A DNA stretch of 7,294 nucleotides, taken from positions 1 through 7,294 of the forward strand of contig JAZDDW010000060.1 of the NCBI GenBank assembly GCA_043809365.1, written 5' to 3'. Below, piece by piece: positions 5,623 through 7,294 of this stretch; position 1 is the stretch's first letter; the number at the start of each line of letters is the position of its first letter. The notes below the pieces were generated by a model. It searched no databases. It saw only the letters and a list, made by a program, of their open reading frames with translations, and was not told the origin of the DNA. The position numbers were made by a program, and so were the translations under genes. The DNA is from CAJAUT01 sp043809365. GTDB lineage: Bacteria; Patescibacteriota; Microgenomatia; UBA1400; UBA12108.

Positions 5623-6163
5623 TCAATTAGTGGAAGAAGTATTAAGGGGAAAGAGGGGGGCGGCGACGCGATTTTACCGGGAATATGCGCCCCGGGTCCG
5701 GAAGTATTTATTATCTAGATTGCCGAGCGTGGAAGATAGTGAGGATGTGTTGCAGGATACTTTTCTTTCTGTGTTTGACAGTCTACCTCTATATCGGGGG
5801 GAGGCAAAAGTAGGAAGTTGGATAATCTCAATAGCGCGACATGAGACGGCCGACTTTTACCGTAAGCGATATGTAAGGCAGCTAGTGGAAAAAACCTCGC
5901 CATTATTTGAGGAGATGGTAGCAGAGTCGGGTAGTCCCGAATTTGAGATGCGAAAGGCAAAATTGCAAAAACGGTTTTTCCAGACTTATCGTGGTTTGTC
6001 TAGCCAGTACCAGGAAATACTATCGCTAAGATTTGAGCTATCGATGAGCGTCAAAGAGATCGCCAAGCGGATGAAAATGTCTTTTAAGGCGACGGAGTCT
6101 TTACTATATCGGGCGAGGCAAGCTTTTGCTGTGGCATATGCAACAACACAAGACAGAGAGTGA
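5618..6163 (+). CDS. ECF-type RNA polymerase sigma factor
   Basis: 181 residues, the usual ECF size. Region 2 spans about 17-84, with the SEDVLQDTFLSVF helix that contacts core polymerase and the SWIISIARHETADFYRKR helix that melts and reads the -10. A short linker (about 85-114) replaces region 3. Region 4 (about 115-175) holds a helix-turn-helix, SVKEIAKRMKMS followed by KATESLLYRARQAF, for -35 recognition. It directs polymerase to a special promoter set, usually under control of a membrane anti-sigma. It diverges from the pilin operon and its 3' end overlaps the next gene by 26 nt. Targets are unknown; the adjacent operon is the obvious guess but its promoter looks housekeeping. Confidence 0.92.
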   Translation: MDQLVEEVLRGKRGAATRFYREYAPRVRKYLLSRLPSVEDSEDVLQDTFLSVFDSLPLYRGEAKVGSWIISIARHETADFYRKRYVRQLVEKTSPLFEEMVAESGSPEFEMRKAKLQKRFFQTYRGLSSQYQEILSLRFELSMSVKEIAKRMKMSFKATESLLYRARQAFAVAYATTQDRE

Positions 6164-6377
6164 ATTCCTCAAAGAGCTAGAGGGTAGGGCGAGTGAGGAG
6201 AAAATGCTGCTTAAAACCAGGATAATGCCTGGATGGGCCAAGAGACTGGGGGATTGGCTAGTGGTTAACCCGTGGAGAGTGCTCGTGCCGGTAGCTAGTA
6301 TTATGTATTTAGTATTACGTATTATGTATGGGCAACAACTACGAGAATTAATTTTAGGAATATTTGGAGGATTTTAA
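6138..6377 (+). CDS. Small single-pass membrane protein, probable anti-sigma factor
   Basis: 79 residues from the ATG at 6138, overlapping the sigma gene by 26 nt. A cytoplasmic, charged N-terminal segment of about 40 residues (EFLKELEGRASEEKMLLKTR) precedes one membrane helix (about 44-65, starting VVNPWRVLVPVAS) and a short tail. There is no zinc-binding His-x3-Cys-x2-Cys motif, so it is not a ZAS anti-sigma. The call rests on position and topology: ECF genes are usually followed by an overlapping membrane inhibitor. A TTG 12 nt earlier could also open the frame, but ATG is preferred. Its helix is partly coded by a 7-nt repeat. Confidence 0.7.
   Translation: MQQHKTESEFLKELEGRASEEKMLLKTRIMPGWAKRLGDWLVVNPWRVLVPVASIMYLVLRIMYGQQLRELILGIFGGF
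6298..6332. repeat. Five-unit 7-nt tandem repeat (GTATTAN) inside a coding sequence
   Basis: Heptamers begin at 6298, 6305, 6312, 6319 and 6326: GTATTAT, GTATTTA, GTATTAC, GTATTAT, then GTATGGG. As in the promoter array, four AT-rich units end in a GTATGG unit. It encodes part of the membrane helix (residues 54-65, SIMYLVLRIMYG), a sequence tolerant of hydrophobic replacement. Confidence 0.65.
6366..6370 (+). promoter_or_regulatory. Shine-Dalgarno of the three-TM protein gene
   Basis: GGAGG, 6 nt before the ATG at 6377, lies inside the last codons of the probable anti-sigma gene. It fixes the start of the following gene. Confidence 0.75.
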
Positions 6378-6733
6378 TGATAAGTCAAAAGTTAAAGTTC
6401 AATAATCAAAAACAAAACTTAATATTTGACACTTCGTTATTGGTATGGTTGGGATGTGTGTGGACGGTGACTTTGGCTGGGTTGGCGATCCATCCGTACC
6501 AATCGGTACGACGGATGGTGTTAGATAAGCCGGTACTACTACCCGTGGTACTGTCGCCAGTTATGGGATTGATTGGCTTGTTCGTGGTGGGGAGGGTGGG
6601 GTCATACATCTTTACTTTGGGGCCGCTAGGGAGGGAAATAATGGCGATGGTGCTGGGGAGTACATTAATTGGACTGCTCCTGTGGCAGGGATTACTAATG
6701 GGATTGGTGTGGAGATTTGGGAGAGCGAGATAA
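6377..6733 (+). CDS. Three-TM membrane protein of the sigma operon, unknown function
   Basis: 118 residues. A polar N-terminus (about 1-18) is followed by helices at about 20-38, 53-72 and 88-112, and a basic C-terminal tail (RFGRAR). No recognisable catalytic motif. Its ATG shares the last A of the upstream TAA stop (TAATG), and a good Shine-Dalgarno precedes it, so it belongs to the sigma/anti-sigma transcript. It could be a sensor or second partner for the anti-sigma; that is inferred only from operon position. A 28-bp palindrome follows 7 nt after its stop. Confidence 0.8.
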   Translation: MISQKLKFNNQKQNLIFDTSLLVWLGCVWTVTLAGLAIHPYQSVRRMVLDKPVLLPVVLSPVMGLIGLFVVGRVGSYIFTLGPLGREIMAMVLGSTLIGLLLWQGLLMGLVWRFGRAR

Positions 6734-6740
6734 ATGTACA

Positions 6741-6768
6741 TGACATAATGAATTAATTCATTATGTCA
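6741..6768. repeat. Perfect 28-bp palindrome, intergenic
   Basis: Each half is a 14-mer (TGACATAATGAATT), and the dyad has no unpaired centre. It is AT-rich and followed by no T-run, so it is a poor intrinsic terminator. Both halves contain TGA-CATAAT, which reads as an extended -10 on either strand, so a two-way promoter or an operator for a dimeric regulator are alternatives. It separates the sigma operon from the next gene. Confidence 0.7.
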
Positions 6769-6812
6769 CTGGCGACGAATGGTTTCGGGGTGAGTAGCGA
6801 CTAGGTGGGGGT

Positions 6813-7037
6813 ATGAGTTACTCTCCCGCGAGACATCGAAGATTAATGAATTTTTTCTTACGGCCACACGTGAACCAAGGAACAGAAGCAGTCAAGTCAT
6901 TTTTCCCAGGAGCACATCCAGAGGGAGACAGCTATTGGTTCGATAATCAGCCGATGACAGAAGAGTGCGTGGAGTTGAGGGAAGCATTAAGAGAAACAGC
7001 TCCTCGATTAATAGAGATGATGGCGAGCGAAGCGTGA
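6813..7037 (+). CDS. Small protein of unknown function
   Basis: 74 residues, soluble, no membrane helix and no signal peptide. The first 20 residues are basic (RHRRLMNFFLRPH); the rest is acidic, with a likely amphipathic helix at the C-terminus (TEECVELREALRETAPRLIEMMA). I recognise no family. There is an in-frame TAG 16 nt upstream of the ATG at 6813, which bounds the start; a second ATG at 6846 is possible. No clear ribosome site, though a G-rich stretch precedes the ATG. It ends 21 nt before the isomerase gene, which has its own promoter candidate. Composition and codon order look like a protein and the other frames are not better, but length keeps this moderate. Confidence 0.55.
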   Translation: MSYSPARHRRLMNFFLRPHVNQGTEAVKSFFPGAHPEGDSYWFDNQPMTEECVELREALRETAPRLIEMMASEA

Positions 7038-7046
7038 ATGGTGTGA

Positions 7047-7052
7047 GATAAT
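7047..7052 (+). promoter_or_regulatory. Leaderless extended -10 promoter of the isomerase gene
   Basis: TGA-GATAAT (7044-7052) is an extended -10; the six following bases put the predicted start exactly on the A of the ATG at 7059. No -35 or Shine-Dalgarno is seen, which agrees with the pattern at pilin 1. Confidence 0.5.
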
Positions 7053-7058
7053 ATAAAG

Positions 7059-7294
7059 ATGAGTTTGCGCAAAACGGTGGAAGAACTAGACCAAAAGTAT
7101 CATAACCGTTGGGTGGTAGTGGTGGATGAAAATGATCAAGAAATCGGGACAACGGGGTTAGTAGAAGCACATCGAGATCCAGGAATAATGCATAGGGCAT
7201 TTTCTTTGCAACTATACCGAATGCGAGATGGAAAAAAAGAATTGCTATTACAACAGAGAGCAGTGGGGAAGCCAGTGTTTCCGTTTTATTGGGC
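7059..7294 (+). CDS. idi: Isopentenyl-diphosphate delta-isomerase type 1, Nudix fold (partial, N-terminal part)
   Basis: Seventy-eight codons are present before the window ends. The enzyme interconverts IPP and DMAPP in isoprenoid synthesis in the cytoplasm. The visible part matches the family order: VVVVDENDQEIGTTG (first strands), then EAHRDPGIMHRAFSLQL, where His38 and His45 are 7 apart as are the metal-binding H25 and H32 of E. coli Idi, then LLLQQRAVGKPVFPFYW corresponding to the LL..RRA.SK..WPG.W segment. The Nudix glutamates and the active-site Cys fall beyond the edge. A general Nudix hydrolase is the alternative, but the HRAFS and FPFYW motifs favour the isomerase. It probably has its own leaderless promoter and is unrelated to the secretion genes. 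Confidence 0.88.
   Translation, partial: MSLRKTVEELDQKYHNRWVVVVDENDQEIGTTGLVEAHRDPGIMHRAFSLQLYRMRDGKKELLLQQRAVGKPVFPFYW

Noticed and set aside
6126..6137. TTG start for the probable anti-sigma gene
   Set aside because: It adds only four residues; ATG at 6138 is the stronger start.
1..7294. CRISPR arrays, tRNA or rRNA genes
   Set aside because: No regularly spaced direct repeats of CRISPR size and no tRNA or rRNA signatures were noticed; the search was by eye only.

Overview
The window looks like chromosomal DNA from a candidate-phyla-radiation (Patescibacteria) bacterium, possibly Microgenomates. This is an inference from the gene set and style: a tandem run of very short two-helix T4SS-type pilins without classical signal peptides, tiny exported proteins, tight or overlapping genes, several near-leaderless promoters, and an ECF sigma factor with a minimal membrane partner. 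TGA is used as a stop, so the code is standard. No 16S rRNA or other taxonomic marker is present.

Left two thirds (1-5580, minus strand, transcribed right to left): one long gene cluster. Seven consecutive VirB2/TrbC-like pilin paralogs (5580 down to 3019) are followed by a 729-residue exported protein with a lysozyme/lytic-transglycosylase-like C-terminal domain (a candidate VirB1-type wall-opening enzyme). Next comes a 172-residue single-pass protein overlapping it by ATGA, then a secreted or membrane protein that runs off the left edge. Together these suggest the start of a T4SS-like pilus or secretion operon whose ATPases and channel proteins would lie beyond position 1.

Right third (5618-7294, plus strand): an ECF-type sigma factor, an overlapping small single-TM protein (probable anti-sigma), and a three-TM protein. 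These diverge from the pilin operon across only 37 bases. After a perfect 28-bp palindrome come a 74-residue orphan and the first 78 codons of a type 1 isopentenyl-diphosphate isomerase.

The most interesting structure is a dispersed palindromic element. One copy lies in the gap before the last pilin gene. A longer copy sits inside the coding sequence of the leftmost gene, flanked by a 7-bp direct repeat (GATAAAA). It adds exactly 41 in-frame codons within an otherwise ideal signal peptide. The two copies keep their stems through compensatory base changes, so the structure appears selected. This resembles the Rickettsia palindromic elements that insert in frame into genes. A second, smaller repeat system is a 7-nt GTATWAN array that forms the divergent promoter and recurs inside the probable anti-sigma membrane helix.
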